From the NCBI GenBank assembly GCA_019055375.1, contig JAHQIW010000171.1, forward strand, positions 62,001 through 126,000: a DNA stretch of 64,000 nt, written 5' to 3'. The position numbers and the translations under genes are program-made. Position 1 is the first letter of the stretch, and the number at the start of each line of letters is the position of its first letter. The notes under the pieces are model-generated. The model ran no database searches. It was given only the letters and a program-made list of their open reading frames with translations, and was not told the origin of the DNA. This DNA is from Parelaphostrongylus tenuis. Lineage: Eukaryota > Nematoda > Chromadorea > Rhabditida > Metastrongylidae. Shown piece after piece: positions 11,939 through 24,549 of the stretch.

Positions 11939-14900
11939 CCCGTAACATCGTCATTGTCTTGTCGGGACAAATACGATGAATTAGAATGTGGGTGGCAGCG
12001 ATCAAACGGCGATTGGTATGTGGCAGAACCGCATTCGGCGATGCCATTTGCGTACGGAGAAGCGCCGAGTGGGTAGAATCTTCTTTTGATTACGTTTAGA
12101 TTTTCTTCTACCTGCGTCGACTGCTCCTTAAGTTTCATAAATCGAATAAAAGCTTTATCATCATTTAATCGGAGGAGGTAACCGCAGCAGAATTTATGGC
12201 CTTGCTGCATTTTTGCATCTATATTAATATTGTCTCAATGGAACAGTTTTCTCTTTTTGAAAAAAGAGTTCAGAAATAAATGAGTGAAAAGAAGAAAGTG
12301 ATTTTAAGTGAGCGTGATCGAAAGAAGACGAGATACCTTTGCTCAAGAGCTTTCAATAACTTTTGAAAGAAGAAATGGTATTGTGAGACATATGAATAAG
12401 TGTTGATTTTCCTCAGATTTCTGGGCTAACGTCTCTCACAGTACCAATATTTGCTAGTGAAATGACATTCTCTGTCCAACTCGTTTGTTATTTGAGAATG
12501 AGGTCTCCAATGTCAGATTAGGTAATCTTACCAGAGGGTGCCGTGGCCGAGTGGCTGTGATGCTCGTCGAACTTCACCCCTAAACTTCTCGGGCACTCAT
12601 CAACAACGCCCTATGGACCGCCACAGCCAGGCTATCTACGAGAATGCAAAGAGCCTCGCTCGAGCAGTGTTTTACGATGTTCGAAGAGAATACAAAGAGA
12701 CGAACTAAATGCCAGAAATACTGGTATTCGCATGGTGAAAAATCACTGTGAAAACGGATCAATATTGTAAGGTACAAGAGTGATCTTACCAAGTACTAAC
12801 GCTGTCAGATGAAGAAGTTTGGATTTCCATTTTAGAAATAAAAAAGGAATAGTAATTGAGTTGGAATTGGAAGAGACAAAGAATTATAATACTGTTAATG
12901 AATGTGTTAACAATAATTTTGCAATTTAGACCGCCGATATCTGGTTGGAGTAGCGAAAGGTGGATCTGGAGCCTTACAACTTCATACATGCCCGGGTATG
13001 CTCCATTTTTTTTTCGTTTCAAATTCCTTTCTGGTAACGATTGATTCACTAGTTAATAGAATTTGTCCCTTATTTCATTCACCTCTCCATATCCTACCCT
13101 TTTGAAGATTTTCATAAGCCAAGCTATAGATATAGCGCACGAGGAGCAGCAGTGGTCAGAGGTTACATGTGCTGCAAAAGGGGTCATTGGTTTAATCTTG
13201 CTCCCAAGGCAAACGCAGCTATAGATTCCTATTAGCTTGAATAAATGGTATTAAAGTTCTATTAAAGGCAAAATATGCCTAACTGATGGAGGGGTAGGCA
13301 CCACAAGTCATTAAATAGTCTGAATATGCATTCAGTCATTCCCACGACAGTACGAATGAAGCCGGCGCATGGCACATCCATCAAGGATTAATGAACCCCG
13401 AACGCTTTGTCATTTTTCATTCTAGATAAACATATTCACACTCACAACAATGCTAAGACATGAGCAAAATTCGGAACCTGTGGTGGCTCCGAACTCGACA
13501 CTACTTTCTCCGGAGCTCACATTTTCCCCAGTACACTATCAAGTACCTTGCTTTGCATTCCTCTCAGTCATGTATGAACATTGTATTGGTGCCATCATCA
13601 ATTACTCGTCGGCGAAATTTGAATCGCATTTGACATTGAACTTAGTAAATATATCCACCTGTTTATCGTGGTGGGTATTGAGAGTTGTGTTTTGAAATGT
13701 AATTTTCGTATGTCGCTGTTTATTTTGAGATATTTAGGGCTTTGCTCTGTGGATTCAGTGAACTTGACGGCAAAAATTTGGCGTGGACCGTGGGTTATAG
13801 CTGAACTGTGCTTCAGGTAAAGATAGCAGTTTAGAATTATCGGTGATTTTAGATAGAGTTGACATTGAAACACCCGACAAGATTTCATCACTTGAGATAA
13901 TTACTGCCCTTCAAGTTATCTTTGACGTGCATTTCGTTAGATTTCATTGCTCTCGAACATGAACAAATCTGATTCATTTCATGATTTTCGACGATTTTCG
14001 AGACCTACAATTTAAGTGCCATAAGTAGGCTTGAGCCTGTTACCTTTTCTTTGTTTACAGAGATTAAGTCTAACTAGAATTTGGCAATGAGTAAGTGAAC
14101 TGTCATGTCATTTGCAATAAAATACTGTTGTATACTTGCAACATCCCTGTGGGACTTGTGGTGGAGTGCAGTAAATGCGTGATCGCTTGCTCGGAGAAGA
14201 TTGTTCTGGGAAAAGGTTAGCTCAATAAACCCCAAGATTGGTGACTGCATGCTGTGTAAAGTTGAGAAAGCTCTAGCAAAACTGTTTCAAAGTTTTAAGA
14301 AGAGACCAGCTGAACTTCATTTAACAAGGCTCACAAAGAGGGTAAAGTCTTCTGGTAGCAGCAACACCCATTTGCAAATCCAAAGGCTTACGTAAATGGC
14401 GATTGCTGCGCGGTAAGCCAGATTGAATAGGAGGGAGCAGCGCTACATGTTAAGATAGATATACGAAAATACAAAATGATTCTTCAAAATAGCAAAAATC
14501 TTTAATCGCCATTTAAAACGTAAAATAACTGATACCATCAAGTTTTCCTTACGACTCTGTTAGAAATACTCAGTATTATTCTCAATTCATTACACGAACA
14601 TGAAGTGACTTCACTTTTTGTACGACTCTCTTAAATTGCTTAAGTGGGTTTGTCGTATCATAGGCTCATCGTCACCACACTACCGTGACTCTTGAAAAAT
14701 GCCTGGCTACTCCTCCACTTTCTTTTCAAGTCTGTTTTGACCTTTTTTTAATCTTCTTTGATTACTTAATACTTGATACTTGAACGGTCCGTCTTCACTT
14801 GTTGTGCGGACTCCAGCACATATTCCACTCGTCTCTCTGCTGCGCGACAGTCGTCCATGACGGTGGTCTAATTGAGCATGACGGCTGCTGCGATGTCATA

Positions 14901-17507
14901 CCGTGATCTAAAAAAAGTCGGGAGCTACGTACAGCTCCTTGATTCCTTTAACGAACACGTCCACCTAACGTGTAGGTAGGTGGGTGGTCCTCGAGGACGC
15001 GTACATTGTCGTGGGATCCACTCTACAGTTCCTCTCGTCCATTTGTCGTCCGTTCTTCTCAGTATATGATATAATCTTCCTATATATAATCTTATTTAAT
15101 TTACAAAGTTAATCACCAATTCTCGCCAAGTTACTCTTTATTAGATTGCAGAGAAGTGGATGAAATAATGTGTTCTCCACTACGTGTTTCAAATGGTAAA
15201 CTAGTGAACGAGGTGATTCCACAAACATCACATTTCCAGGTACGTTCTACGTCTTGTTCTTCATTTTTGCCATGACTTGTTATGAGTCTGCGCTGATATC
15301 GATTATCTGGAATGTGGTTACAACTACCTGGTACACATAAACATGACCTGATACACATCAAATTCTGGCACATACAAAATCTATTCTATTCCTTTTATCA
15401 GTTATGTGCTCGAATTTTGTATATCGTCACTATAGTACTGAGTTAGAAACAATCTCTGTCACTCTTTTTCATGTAACAGATCAATCACCTTCTTAGAGTT
15501 ATCTAAGCCCTCTCATAAATTTTATATCCGCGGATATTCAGATTGTTTAGCGCATTTCGTTTCATCTGAAGGAATTTCTCCATTTCATGTTCCTCCTCAT
15601 CAATATCTTTACAGATATCTATCGTATTCACCAACATCACCGATGGCGATGTGGTCCTTCTCGATGACGTTGCTGCTCAATTCAATGAATGCTCGGTGCC
15701 AACGAAAACGGTGCCGCTTGGCAGCCGTAACAATTCCGAAAGCTCACATCCAGTTGTGAGAATAGAGTCTAATTTAACGACATGTCAATTATTGATAACA
15801 TGATAAGAATAAGAACGTCTGGTGCACTGATTAGAGATGGCCCTCAACATACACACATTCATGTATGATCCCGTGCCCTGCCTTGGCTAACTTGGTCAGC
15901 CCTTCCAGAGCTGTCAAACTAGTACGGGGTTTGCGTAGGAGAAAAGATTTGGTATATGGGTAGGGTGCCACAAGTATTACAGGTCAACTATGCATTATGC
16001 CATCAAAATGATACCACGACTGAAGTCAAATGCATGGCGCATTGCGAGATTGACCAACACTTAACGGCCCTATCATTTATCCCAATTCTCATGTCACGAG
16101 AAAACTTTTTAAGGTTATGGTAAGCATTCATGCTTCACTATATTAAGTAACACATTCGTTTTAGTTTAACGTTTTACGTGGAGCGAATATGACGAAAACA
16201 TCGACCATTGGTAGCTCCGTGAGGAAACCACACGAACGACATAGTGGACATCTGAAGCGTGTAGCTACTAGCATTAAAAACAGAATAAGAAGGAGATTTT
16301 GCCAACGAGGTGAATGGCAGCTGACTATATAATTAATTACTTTTCAGAGAGTATTGAAATTTGCATAGGTCAGTATGAACTATGGAGATTTCACTCACTT
16401 TTTAGAAGTGTGTCACAGTAAGCTGAGCTGTCATAGCATCTCCATGCAAAAGATTACAACATGAATTTCCGGAATTAAAATCCTGAATAGATCAGTCTTC
16501 TAATGCGCAGTTATTTTCGCTTTTTCCTCTGAGAACTGAGTACATCCACCAATATGTATATGTAATAAGACTACCGTGAAAAAATTGAAAATTCAAGTGC
16601 ACTTTCCTTCAATATAGGTTTTACTCCTACTCCTAAAACATTCAGTTATCGTTTACTGTAGAAGTGCATGTGGCGCAGTGGTTAAAGATGCCTGCGTCGC
16701 ACTCAAGGTCGATAGTTGCATCTCGCGCTCTTGGCTCACCAAGCCATCCATCCCTCTGGTGCCGTAAAATGGTATCAGACTTGTCTAGGAGGAAAAGCAG
16801 CACTGACTCAATAAAACGATAGGCTCCCTCAATTCAGTTTAAAGACCAGATATGCATTCAATCATCTCAAACGAAGTTCAAAATTGAAGACGAATGCTTG
16901 GCGCATCCCTCAAGGATCTATCAATGCCGAAAACTTTTTAGCCTTTTATCGTTTACTGTAAACTGCAAAATCCAACAGGCTATTCATAGATAAGTGAAAA
17001 CATAATAAAAAATGATAAAAGATAAACAATAGGTGATTTATAAGTATGATAACAACAGTAATAACAATAATTATAAGCTTGGTAATTGAAGAAATGAGTA
17101 ATTTGAAAACTGGTGAACACCTCTTTTTCGGGAAAATTTTATTGAAATATGTCAAGATGAATTCTTTGGCATTTAGGCGAATGTATAAGCGTTATTCATG
17201 GTGTCACAACACTCAATTCGATGTGCGTTGGACGAATTGGAGTACTTCAGTGTCGAGAGAAATGTAAGAAGAATGGAGGAAGTGGGTAAGTGGAACTTAT
17301 AAGTTCATTCTAAACAATTTTTTTCCCATCTGACGTAAAGGTTTTTGCACATTACTCTTTATCACTGAGTATTTAAGTTGCTTACTTCTTGGAGAGATGT
17401 GGAATTTAGCTCAATACTGAATAATTTTGTCATTTTCCTTTACTTCAGATGTTTCTGGCACGGTGAAGCCGTTACATAAGACAAACCCGTCTCGAGCCCT
17501 AAATTAG
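11939..17507 (+). CDS. MAM-domain protein with basic C-terminal tail (5' end not found)
   Basis: Predicted exons: 11939-12068, 12930-12943 (or to 12998), 13426-13588, 13738-13816, 15152-15203, 15615-15755, 16165-16309, 17449-17507. With these borders all phases agree and give 260 residues ending at TAG 17505-17507. The order of motifs follows the MAM family (extracellular adhesion or interaction domain): CRDKYDELECGW at the start, then LLSPELTF, CFAFLSVMYEHCIG, an IWRGPW strand, and GDVVLLDDVAAQFNEC at the end. The tail is Arg/Lys-rich (HLKRVATSIKNRIRRRFCQR). No transmembrane span or signal peptide is visible, so at least one upstream exon is missing. The second exon is the weakest call: a longer version reads YLVGVAKGGSGALQLHTCP but then needs another small exon. 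Introns carry S1 and S3 repeats. Function beyond the domain is unknown. Confidence 0.6.
12535..12715 (+). repeat. tRNA-headed repeat, family S3
   Basis: Begins GGTGCCGTGGCCGAGTGGCT, like the 5' half of a Ser or Leu tRNA. It then runs through CACTCATCAACAACG, CGCCACAGCCAGGCTATC and ACGATGTTCGAAGA. A second copy lies at 35752-35950 with the same order of blocks. Two copies with shared non-tRNA bodies indicate a dispersed element. It sits in an intron of the MAM gene. Confidence 0.7.
13136..13416 (+). repeat. Degenerate S1 SINE
   Basis: The start (GCACGAGGAGCAGCAGTGGT CAGAGG), middle (ATATGCATTCAGTCATTCCC) and end (GGCGCATGGCACATCCATCA AGGAT) follow the S1 order. The copy is old and heavily mutated. 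It ends a few bases before exon 3 of the MAM gene. Confidence 0.6.
15850..16078 (+). repeat. Very degenerate S1 SINE
   Basis: Retains CTTGGCTAACTTGGTCAGCC, GGTGCCACAAGTATTACAGG and GTCAAATGCATGGCGCATTG in S1 order. It lies in the intron between MAM-gene exons 6 and 7. Confidence 0.45.
16668..16942 (+). repeat. S1 SINE
   Basis: Complete order: tRNA-like head GTGGCGCAGTGGTTAAAG, AAGCCATCCATCCCTC, TGGTATCAGACTTGTC, AGACCAGATATGCATTCAAT, GAAGTTCAAAATTGAAG, TTGGCGCATCCCTCAAGGAT and a TTTTAGCCTTTTATC tail. The B-box region (GATAGTTGCATCTCG) is mutated. It is in the last intron of the MAM gene. Confidence 0.75.
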
Positions 17508-18354
17508 ATTTTAAGTGATTTTATTGCTGTCTCAGAGATTTTCCATCTCGAAAACATGAAAAAGCTCATGGTTCTTACCATTTTATTTCTCTTTTACATG
17601 ATCTTTCGTCATATTTACTATGTGAATACCACCATCTCTCGCATATTCGCTTCCTTTCATCCGTCTTCCACTAATGCGTTCCAACTTTTCTCGTGTTGGT
17701 TCGGAGTCTTATTGAAAATGGCGATCTTTCTTATGGAAGCCATTAAATGGTGATCGACGTTGTGTTCTCTGAAGTTAATGAATATAGAAATCCGAATAAG
17801 ATTTCTCTGTCTTCACGTTCTTCACATTTTCACAACCGCGTCAATGAGGATGCATGGTCTATAGCTGTTTAATTCGGGCGTTCCCTGTCGCATCCAGTAG
17901 ACATCGTTCGTATCAAGCTCCATAGTCGCCGGTGCTCTCTTATACAAAAAAAATGCTGATCAGTGTCACTCAAAGTGACCCACCTTTGGCAGAAAGAGCC
18001 ATTCTATGAAAGATGACTCCATAGCTAACGAGAAAAGGGGAGAACGCCGTAACGTTATCTGAAAAAAATTTCACCAGTCCCATTTGAGCTCAATAATGTT
18101 GAAAGAATTTGCTTTGTATGCCCAGGTTTAATGTAAATTGGTTTTTTGATATTTCTATTAAACACTTACAGAAAATTTCAACTCATCACATCACGATTTC
18201 GAAGAAAGGATTCTAATGAGATAGTAGTAACCGCTATCAATTTAACAGCGTTACTCACCTTTTTCAGAATTTTAGTGATTGATATATAAAAATATCTCAT
18301 ACAGGCTCTTCCCTAACACAATGAAGCTGTATTTCGATATCCTCTAAAAAGACT
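17508..18354. other. No supported gene
   Basis: 3' flank of the MAM gene. There is one open frame at 17556-17753 with a hydrophobic start, but no splice or homology support. Otherwise AT-rich without recognised structure. Confidence 0.45.
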
Positions 18355-18850
18355 GTTCTAAGCCTATCCGAGGTTTTGGTGTGCCAGTGGCATACGCACG
18401 TTTTGGCGGTCTCGTCATCTCGCCCGCCTTGCCAGAGCCACATGTCTCATCAGCCACACTAATTATAACAGGTATAATATAGGAAACTGGGAGACACACT
18501 ATGTTAAAACCAGACAACATGAAATATTGTCTTCGCCATTTCACGGTCGATGGTATGCGGCTGTCAATTATAGATGCATAGATGCCGAAGTTTCAAAACG
18601 AGGTACTCAAAACAGTTGATTGAAGGGCAATGTCTATATGTGATTAGCAATAACCGCGTGCTATCGGCTGTGAAATGGCTCAGACAATATTTCATGTTGT
18701 CTCGTCTTAACATGATGTGTGTCCTCGTTCCATACTATGTGGGGTAGCTGGTGGGGTTACGTGGCTCTGACGAGGCGGCTTGGACTGCCGAAACGTACAT
18801 AAGCCACTGACATACTAAAACCTCGCAGGCTCAAAGGAGTCTTCCACAAT
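18355..18850. repeat. Inverted repeat, arms of about 190 bp
   Basis: Left arm about 18355-18545, right arm about 18675-18850. The right arm carries GACAATATTTCATGTTGTCT, GTGGCTCTGACGAGGCGG and CCGAAACGTACATAAGCCAC. The reverse complement of the left arm carries the matching GACAATATTTCATGTTGTCT, GTGGCTCTGGCAAGGCGG and CCAAAACGTGCGTATGCCAC. The spacer is about 130 bp. The family is unknown; it could be a non-autonomous transposon or two opposed copies of a repeat. Confidence 0.7.
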
Positions 18851-19894
18851 ATTTCGAAGTTTCAAAACGCGGTTTATTCAAACCAGTCGACTGGAGTGCA
18901 AAGGCTATATTCCTAATTGTCATTTTTGAGTCATTGAGTAATGAGCACTTCTAGAGTGCAGTACACGTGTTACCACCTTGCAACCCTCGTCAATTGCATG
19001 GTGCCATTCGTCTGAATCAAGTTCCGCTAGGGCGAAAACTCCCTTAGATAGATGAGTCGAGAGCGAACGTTTTATATGTGCCAGACGAAAAGCACCGTGC
19101 AACTGACGAAGCTGCAAGGCTGAGTGTATTTCACTGTATAAGTGCCCCTAACTGATCACATGCATGGCTCAAAAATAACTATCAGGCATATTCTAATTAA
19201 GCATAGTCTAAAGAAACACTCGGAACGAAAAGCAGTATTTTTCTGATAAGATAAAACTTTGAATTGCAAAAGCTATATGAACTACCGTGAGGTTAACATA
19301 CACTTCTTCCACCTCATTGTTCGAGGTTCACATGTCGAGCGCGGAAAAAAATTGAGTAGATGAATTCCGCACAGGAAGTCACGATTGCGTACCCCAATGT
19401 TTCGTTCATGGTCACGGCCGTCCTCCTCTCACGTTAGAATTTTGAAGAGTTTCACTATTTCAGTGACACTAACATTGTTTTTTATAGAAAAATGCAGTCA
19501 TAAAAAAGTTCTTATCATTTGCAAAAAAAGCTATCTAAACTAGGTGTGCACTATGTGGATCGAAATCGAGACGTTGAACACTGAAACCAAAATCTCATGC
19601 ATATACAAGTATGATCCACAACAATTTTTCTGATTCTTGAGTCGCTTTAACGCGCTTGATTCAATTATGAATAATTTTAGTTTCTAAGTCTTTGTCTCAA
19701 AACCTTATTGTATGTTTCTGGAGCCACAGTACTAATCTCGATACTATACGAATAATTGTATAAAGTGCATAAATTTCAGGAAACTCTGCTCGTTGTGCTC
19801 GTCAGAGTGAATTTCCCTACATCAAGCGTTGTTTATGTCACATAAGACGTTCGCCTCTGCATCGTGTCGATGGTGGTTCCTATTATAAAGACGA
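18851..19894. other. No supported gene
   Basis: AT-rich. No convincing exon, repeat or RNA gene was recognised. Confidence 0.4.
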
Positions 19895-21040
19895 TATGAG
19901 TCGTAATGAGAATGAATCATTCACACGAAGAGAAGCTACAAGTGTCGAACGGCTATACACGACGAAGTCAGCATCGGCCGACTATAAAGATCAGCAAGCA
20001 GTCGGGCGTAATGAGGTGCAACTCCAAGAGAACGTGTGCACTCGAAAAAACGGTGATGAAATTTGTAATCGGAACTGTAAGACCAGTAACAAAAGCAGGT
20101 CAGTATGGATTTCGCAGAATGTAAAAAAAACTTCACTACAATATCGTATCCATTGAGGGTTCAAAATCGATTCATAGGAATAGAAAATGCTTTGTCTTTC
20201 TGTAACGAGCATAAGAATTGAAGGAACTCTAAACAAAATTCAGCTATGTGAGTAAGCAGAGTTTCGAAGAGAATTCAAGCGACGGCTACACTCCCTGAAG
20301 TACATTGATAGTACGATGGACCATTCTGTCGCTTTCTCATCGATCTGAAGAAAAGCTTTTGTCCTAGAGATGAGACAGAAAACTCATGGAAGCTCTGAAC
20401 AGCCGGGGCATCCTTACTCACGTTCCTACATGAAGATTATTCTTGAGCTATGTAAAGATTTTACTTCCAAAATATCACTATATCACAGCGGTTTTACTAT
20501 CGACCTAGAAAGATGGGCTAAGCCAGGCGATATCATCTTGTCGAAATATTTACTGCCAACCTCTAGAACGTCATGCGAACTTGAATTGGGACAAAGTAGG
20601 AGTGATAGTCGATCTACGGAAATCATACAATCTTTACTTTGCTAATGACGTTGTTTTTCTGATACCAGGCATTGAATAAGTAGAACGAATGCTAGCCAAC
20701 ATCTTCAACTTTTACGGAAAGATTGGCTTTTGATTCATCTCACAGAAACGATGTTAACGAGGAATGAATTGGTCTCGCATGCCCTAATCAAGTTTATGGA
20801 AATCTTTGAATGCTCCAATTACGTCTAAATCGTGGAGTCAACATGATGAACCATTCTTGCCTAAGGTTCAGCAGGTCAGAACTCACCGCAAAAGCCCTCG
20901 AAGGATGATATGATATTCAATAGATCCCTAAGGCAAGAAGAACCCACTGTTGTTCTATTGCACGTGACAAAAAGAAATTGAAAGTGTGCTGACTTCCGCT
21001 TAGTCACGCGACGATTAACAAAACAGCAAGTGATACAGAT
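19895..21040 (+). pseudogene. Decayed RTE retrotransposon copy
   Basis: Pieces of the same reverse transcriptase as at 7.0-9.6 kb appear in changing frames: a GTRK..GQYGFRR block near 20,090 (family AGFRKGF), FLIDLKK near 20,335 (family [10 protein letters not shown]), LCKDFTSKISLYHSGFTIDL near 20,450, and LCFANDVVFLIPGIE near 20,635, where the FADD box is now FAND. The end has GATTAACAAAACAGCAAGTG ATACAG, matching the 3' end of the intact copy. Many stops and deletions are present, including loss of most of the domain between the AGF block and its upstream part. Confidence 0.8.
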
Positions 21041-21399
21041 GATGCAGCTTCACTAGTGCGGCATATCAGTTACTTTTTGGCGATTTTAACATCAACAAAA
21101 ACATTGAGAGCATCAAAACTGCGCGTTGAAGTCTCTAAAAAACTTGATCAATCTCATTATTGGCCAGATAAAGCCTCGTCAAGACGTTGCTAGGACGCCA
21201 CTGCTGCTAGCAGATAGCAATTGTCTATTGAAAGATTTGGAACTAAGTTCCTAACGATACGGCGTTGGATTCTGCCATTGATTTGCTATCGACTGAACTT
21301 GCAGTTCAAATTGCCGAAAAATCGGTGGAACAATTATTCTAGCTGCGTAACAAACGTATGTATCTATTTGGATATTGTTAAGGCTAGTGCCATTTTCAG

Positions 21400-23978
21400 T
21401 TTTGGACAATGTCAAGCTGACGTTGGCCAACTCATATGCAGATGTTCTTCGTGTGTGGCATCCCTGTGCGATTTTGAAAAAGACGACTGTGGGTTGGTGA
21501 TTTTTCCGATGTTTTTTTTTAGCAATTATCGACTCACACCTTTCTTACTCTATGAATATTTCGAGCTACGTTCACAATTAATTCAACAAATAGATCTTTA
21601 TTCTGCGATTCAATTGCTTTGAGCTTGCTCCGTAGCTCATGTTTAATCATTAATTCTCTACTAAATGATCCGTCCAGGCGAAACGATCTGAATCGGTCTC
21701 CAACGAGCACCTCCTTATTACTTTTGCATACCTCTCACTGACCTCTTAATTCACATCGACTGCTTCATTCATATTACATCGAACGCTCTTCTGTTTCAGA
21801 TGGCTCGACATGAACATCATCTACAAAAACTTCAGTAACTTCAGCATTGCTTCAAAGCAAGACAAACGTTAGTATTTTCGACTTTTTCAAACCGCTCTTT
21901 TTGGTTTTACACCTAGACTTAATTATAGAGAAATGTAATAAACAAGATATATACGCGCACTATTATTTTCAAAAACCAGAAAAATACGCGATATGTTATA
22001 TTTTTTCGTTTGACATTGTTAGCATAGTCAGTTGTTTGTTGGCAAGAAAGACATGAGCTCCTCAATTAATAAATGGCCTATGGCAAACTAAACACCTAAC
22101 TTCCTACCCTTTGCCTTTTGTCCTACAAGCCACCATGGACCGGCGCTGACTTCCCATCAAAATTTCAAGATTCAGCATTACAATCAATAAAAGTAACTGG
22201 TTGACTATCACAGACTCAAACTCGGTTGAATGTAAAAGTCGGTAGTGCTTCGCTAGACACACTATAGGGATCCCGTTTTATATTCGCCCTGTTACTTTTC
22301 ATAGATTTCGTGGACTTTTACCAGTTTTCTTGCCTCGATATGCGTGCTTCTGTGACTTTTATCGAATCTGAGTTCTAAAGAACAGCAGCAAGAAACTGTA
22401 GAAAAAACTTATGGATCCTTCTAATGAGATAAGATAGAAGAACCCTCTTGTGTAGTTAAGTCAAGATTCTACATTCACCAAAAAAAAAAATTACACGGTG
22501 ACAAAAAAAGGAAAACATCACTCAGCATGTTTTTAAGACTGGACATGAGACAGGTGTTCTCCCATGAAAATTCGGAGATATCGCGCTAATGTGGCAGAAC
22601 GAAGAATCGACACATTTATGATTGCATCTGTAGCACGGTAGCATTGTTAACTTTCCCCTCCACTTTGTAGGATTAATATCACAATACTGTAAACTTGAAG
22701 TTCATGAGTAGAATTCCTCAGAGTAATCTTCCTATCAGAGGCGCCCTTTCATGCCTATATACCCTGTAACGTTGAAAATCTTTGCACACATCACCACCAC
22801 CACCATGAACATCACCGTTAAAAGCCTTTGTTCATATCACCAACACAAATCGCCAACATTCGAGCAAAGACAACATGCTAATGTGCTAGATATGCGACTC
22901 ATACTCCTCATCTTCAGAAAGCAAGGCAAATTCGAGTTCACAGATTTTTCCAACATGAGTCGGTCACATAAGTCTCGGCGGGTGAGTCAACAAGAGAAAC
23001 GGATTCGTCGAAGATGTCATCATCTCATATGAGCTGTCTGTTTTTCCGACTGATGCCATGGCTTCTTCATTTTTGTTCTAAACTAATTTTTCGCATTAAA
23101 ATGTGATCACTTCGTCTCAAAAAAAAATACCGTGTCGTTCTCATACTTCCCAGCTATTTCATTGATCTTTGAACATCCATTACCAAGTAAAATCCAGCAA
23201 CACACTTTACGAGCGAATTATGTGAAAGAAACAAGTATGATGATACACTGCTTTTTGTTCAATTTCGCAACGTAACTTGCCTGCGCTGCATAAGCTACTG
23301 AATAAATTACAAAAATTGTAGGAAAAGAGATCCGCGAGTTCTAAAATAAACAAACAGAAGCAATACGACGCCCATATGGCTCGTACATGCCAGTCGGCGC
23401 CTGTATATGAACGTAGACTACCTGTAGTAGTTAGGTCTTTCCCATCATAAGACTGAATTACAGGCAATCACTACGGACTATCACGCATCTCTAGTGGAAG
23501 TCGTTCTGGTCTTTATCGAAACGGACCTTTCAGCGGGCCTATTACACTGTCAATGGATATATATCCTACTGAAGCAGTTAACGCACAAATTTGCATCAAC
23601 AGTCTTCAGAAGTTGGTAGATTAGAGATCCAAGAAGTATTGTCTATATGTGTATATCCTTAGTCAATTTTCGAGGCAAACAAATTTCAGATGTCAAACGC
23701 TGAAATCACACCCAGATTTTGGAATCGTGCAAGAGCAAAAATTAATGCTAAGCAAGCCGATCGGGTAAGATTTTTCATTGTGATTTTTTTTTTCAAAGTG
23801 ACTGTTCGGATAGAGAGCGAAAATAGCTTGAAACTACCGGCTTATTGCCCACTGAATATATCTGCCTGAAATCTCTTTCATATCTCTAAACTTACGTGCT
23901 ACTTTTTCAAAGAACGCGATCACCCGTCCAGAGATGCGCCACTCATTCGACTTCATTATGCTTCAGCAAGATAACTGA
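21400..23978 (+). CDS. Last five exons of a Cys-rich gene with basic tail, family unknown
   Basis: Exons 21400-21496, 21800-21834, 22918-22981, 23690-23764 and 23913-23978 (TGA). All have GT-AG borders and phases agree throughout, giving 111 residues. The first exon enters in phase 2, so upstream exons exist but were not found. Exon 1 is Cys-rich (GQCQADVGQLICRCSSC, then LCDFEKDDCGL). CDFEKDDCG resembles the start of a MAM domain, but no later MAM motifs follow. The remaining exons are Arg/Lys-rich (MSRSHKSRR, WNRARAKINAKQADR). The general plan, a Cys-rich part and then a basic tail, resembles the neighbouring MAM gene at 11.9-17.5 kb, so a diverged tandem duplicate is possible. That link is inference. 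The decayed RTE copy lies just upstream. Confidence 0.5.
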
Positions 23979-24549
23979 ATACTCTTCCTATAAGTAATGA
24001 CTTGCAGGCCTTTTTAACATGCACTCAGTGCTTTTGCCCTTTCTGACAAGCGTGATAGCAATCTTCTCTAACCTAAAGGTTATAGAGCTTTATTTAGTTA
24101 AGGCGCGGAGTCGAACAAACAACCACATGACCAAATTAAGCCGCCCAATGTGAACCAGTGAAGAGCGGTGAACAAGGGAACCGACTACTAATTCCTGGTG
24201 GCATGTAACACTCACCACAAGCGCTACCCTACCCTCCTCTCCTCTTCTCTCCTCCTACCCAAAAAAGCCAGGAGAAGGAAGTTAGAGGACAAAATTGATT
24301 TGAAGAATGTTCAATGATGCTTGGGCACTATAGCGTCCATACCGTAAAGCATATAGATAAAATCTTATATTATATATCTTAAAACAGCCACCAATTTCAG
24401 ATATTTCTTCTTTTTCTAAATTTGTCTAATGAAGACCAATCAATGGCAATCGACAATGTTCGGATAAAAGTTGGACAGTGCTCAATGACTAATTAGCCCT
24501 GTTCTGCTATAGTTACCAAAAACCGATAGATCTCAGTTATTTTTTATGG
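23979..24549. other. No supported gene
   Basis: 3' flank of the Cys-rich gene. It has a CT-rich patch near 24,230-24,260 and otherwise nothing recognised. Confidence 0.4.

Noticed and set aside
12060..12075. A frameshift in the first MAM exon (extra G in GGG)
   Set aside because: Using the donor at 12069 (GTGGGT) instead of 12072 restores the phase without any error.
22787..22805. CATCACCACCACCACCATG, resembling a His-tag-like coding run
   Set aside because: A short CAC repeat upstream of an exon, in no supported frame; not evidence of vector sequence.
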